Below the pieces are notes generated by a model, which was given only the letters and a program-made list of their open reading frames with translations, had not been told where the DNA came from and searched no databases. Of a stretch of 6,714 nucleotides of DNA, positions 6,140 through 6,714 are shown in pieces. Origin of the DNA: Streptococcaceae bacterium (lineage in GTDB: Bacteria; Bacillota; Bacilli; Lactobacillales; Streptococcaceae). Location: assembly GCA_031259195.1 (NCBI GenBank), contig JAIRLR010000042.1, positions 1-6,714 of the forward strand, in the 5' to 3' direction. Every line of letters starts with the position of its first letter. Positions within the stretch are counted from its first letter, which is position 1. The translations under genes and the position numbers were made by a program.

Positions 6140-6714
6140 ATGGCAAAGTTAACAGTAAAAGATTTAGCTTTAAAAGGTAAAAAAGTTTTAGTGCGTGTTG
6201 ATTTTAATGTTCCCTTGGAAAAGGGGACGATTACCAATGATAATCGAATTACTGCTGCATTGCCAACGATTAATTATATTTTAGAGCAAGGCGGGCGGGC
6301 GATTTTATTTTCACATTTAGGCCGGGTAAAGGAAGAAGCGGACAAAGTTGGGAAGTCTTTAGCTCCTGTAGCAAAGGTGCTTTCTGAAAAATTAGGCAAA
6401 GAAGTTGTTTTCATTTCTGAAACACGTGGTACAAGGCTTGAAGCAGCGATTAATGCTTTAAGCGATAGCGAAGTTCTTTTAGTTGAAAATACTCGTTTTG
6501 AGGATGTAAATGGCAAGAAAGAGTCGAAAAATGAGCCTGAACTTGGGAAATATTGGGCTTCATTAGGGGATGATCTTTTTATCAACGACGCCTTTGGTAC
6601 GGCGCATCGTGCGCATGCTTCGAACGTTGGAATTTCAGCAAACGTCTCTCAAGCAGCAGCAGGATTTTTGCTAGAAAATGAAATTAATTATATCAAAGAA
6701 GCTGTGGATAATCC
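6140..6714 (+). CDS. pgk: Phosphoglycerate kinase, N-terminal part (runs off the window)
   Basis: Phosphoglycerate kinase makes ATP and 3-phosphoglycerate from 1,3-bisphosphoglycerate and ADP in cytoplasmic glycolysis. The first 191 codons of an expected ~400 are present. The family signature [11 protein letters not shown] is at residues 15-25, with substrate residues Asp21 and Asn23, Arg36 in DNRI, HLGR at 59-62, Arg119 in ENTRF and Arg157 in GTAHRAH: all expected 3-phosphoglycerate contacts of the N-terminal lobe. The Lactobacillales-type start MAKLTVKDL fixes ATG 6140. The nearest purine-rich site, AAGGGG (6121-6126), is 13 nt away, which is unusually far for a highly expressed enzyme. In many Firmicutes pgk follows cggR and gap; here its upstream neighbours are the SNF2 and SWIM genes, so it probably has its own promoter in the 5873-6139 gap. 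Confidence 0.98.
   Translation, partial: MAKLTVKDLALKGKKVLVRVDFNVPLEKGTITNDNRITAALPTINYILEQGGRAILFSHLGRVKEEADKVGKSLAPVAKVLSEKLGKEVVFISETRGTRLEAAINALSDSEVLLVENTRFEDVNGKKESKNEPELGKYWASLGDDLFINDAFGTAHRAHASNVGISANVSQAAAGFLLENEINYIKEAVDN

Noticed and set aside
6274..6585. Minus-strand open frame of 103 codons inside pgk
   Set aside because: Antisense shadow of a strongly conserved coding region.

Overview
The window looks like a low-GC Gram-positive chromosome, most likely from a member of the Lactobacillaceae or a close relative. The reasons are the AT-rich codon use, strong Shine-Dalgarno sites, a Lactobacillales-type phosphoglycerate kinase N-terminus at the right edge, and a secreted-protein family at the left edge that I know from Gram-positive bacteria. 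All supported genes are on the + strand.

Left part (about 1-1690): a repeated two-gene module. The first copy is a secreted protein of about 311 residues, broken by two opposite frameshifts, followed by a 92-residue protein with two membrane segments. The second copy keeps only the last ~34 codons of the secreted partner, then an 82-residue protein with two membrane segments. A hairpin with a T-rich tail closes the array. The layout resembles an exported effector with a membrane-bound partner (for example bacteriocin and immunity), but the function is not known to me. The two frameshifts and the large deletion suggest the effector half has decayed while the membrane partners survived.

Middle (about 1690-2565): decayed DNA. 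It holds a promoter-like TATAAT, a good ribosome binding site and the first ~125 codons of what looks like an IS1634-type transposase with one frameshift, then about 200 bases I cannot assign.

Right-centre (2566-5872): a two-gene operon. A full-length bacterial SNF2-family ATPase is followed one base later by a SWIM zinc-finger protein. The pair is a recurrent, conserved module in bacteria whose job is not settled; a DNA- or nucleoprotein-remodelling role is inferred.

Right edge (5873-6714): a 267-base intergenic region rich in inverted repeats, with alternative pairings, leads into pgk (phosphoglycerate kinase, glycolysis), which runs off the end. No gap or cggR lies directly upstream, so pgk probably has its own promoter here.
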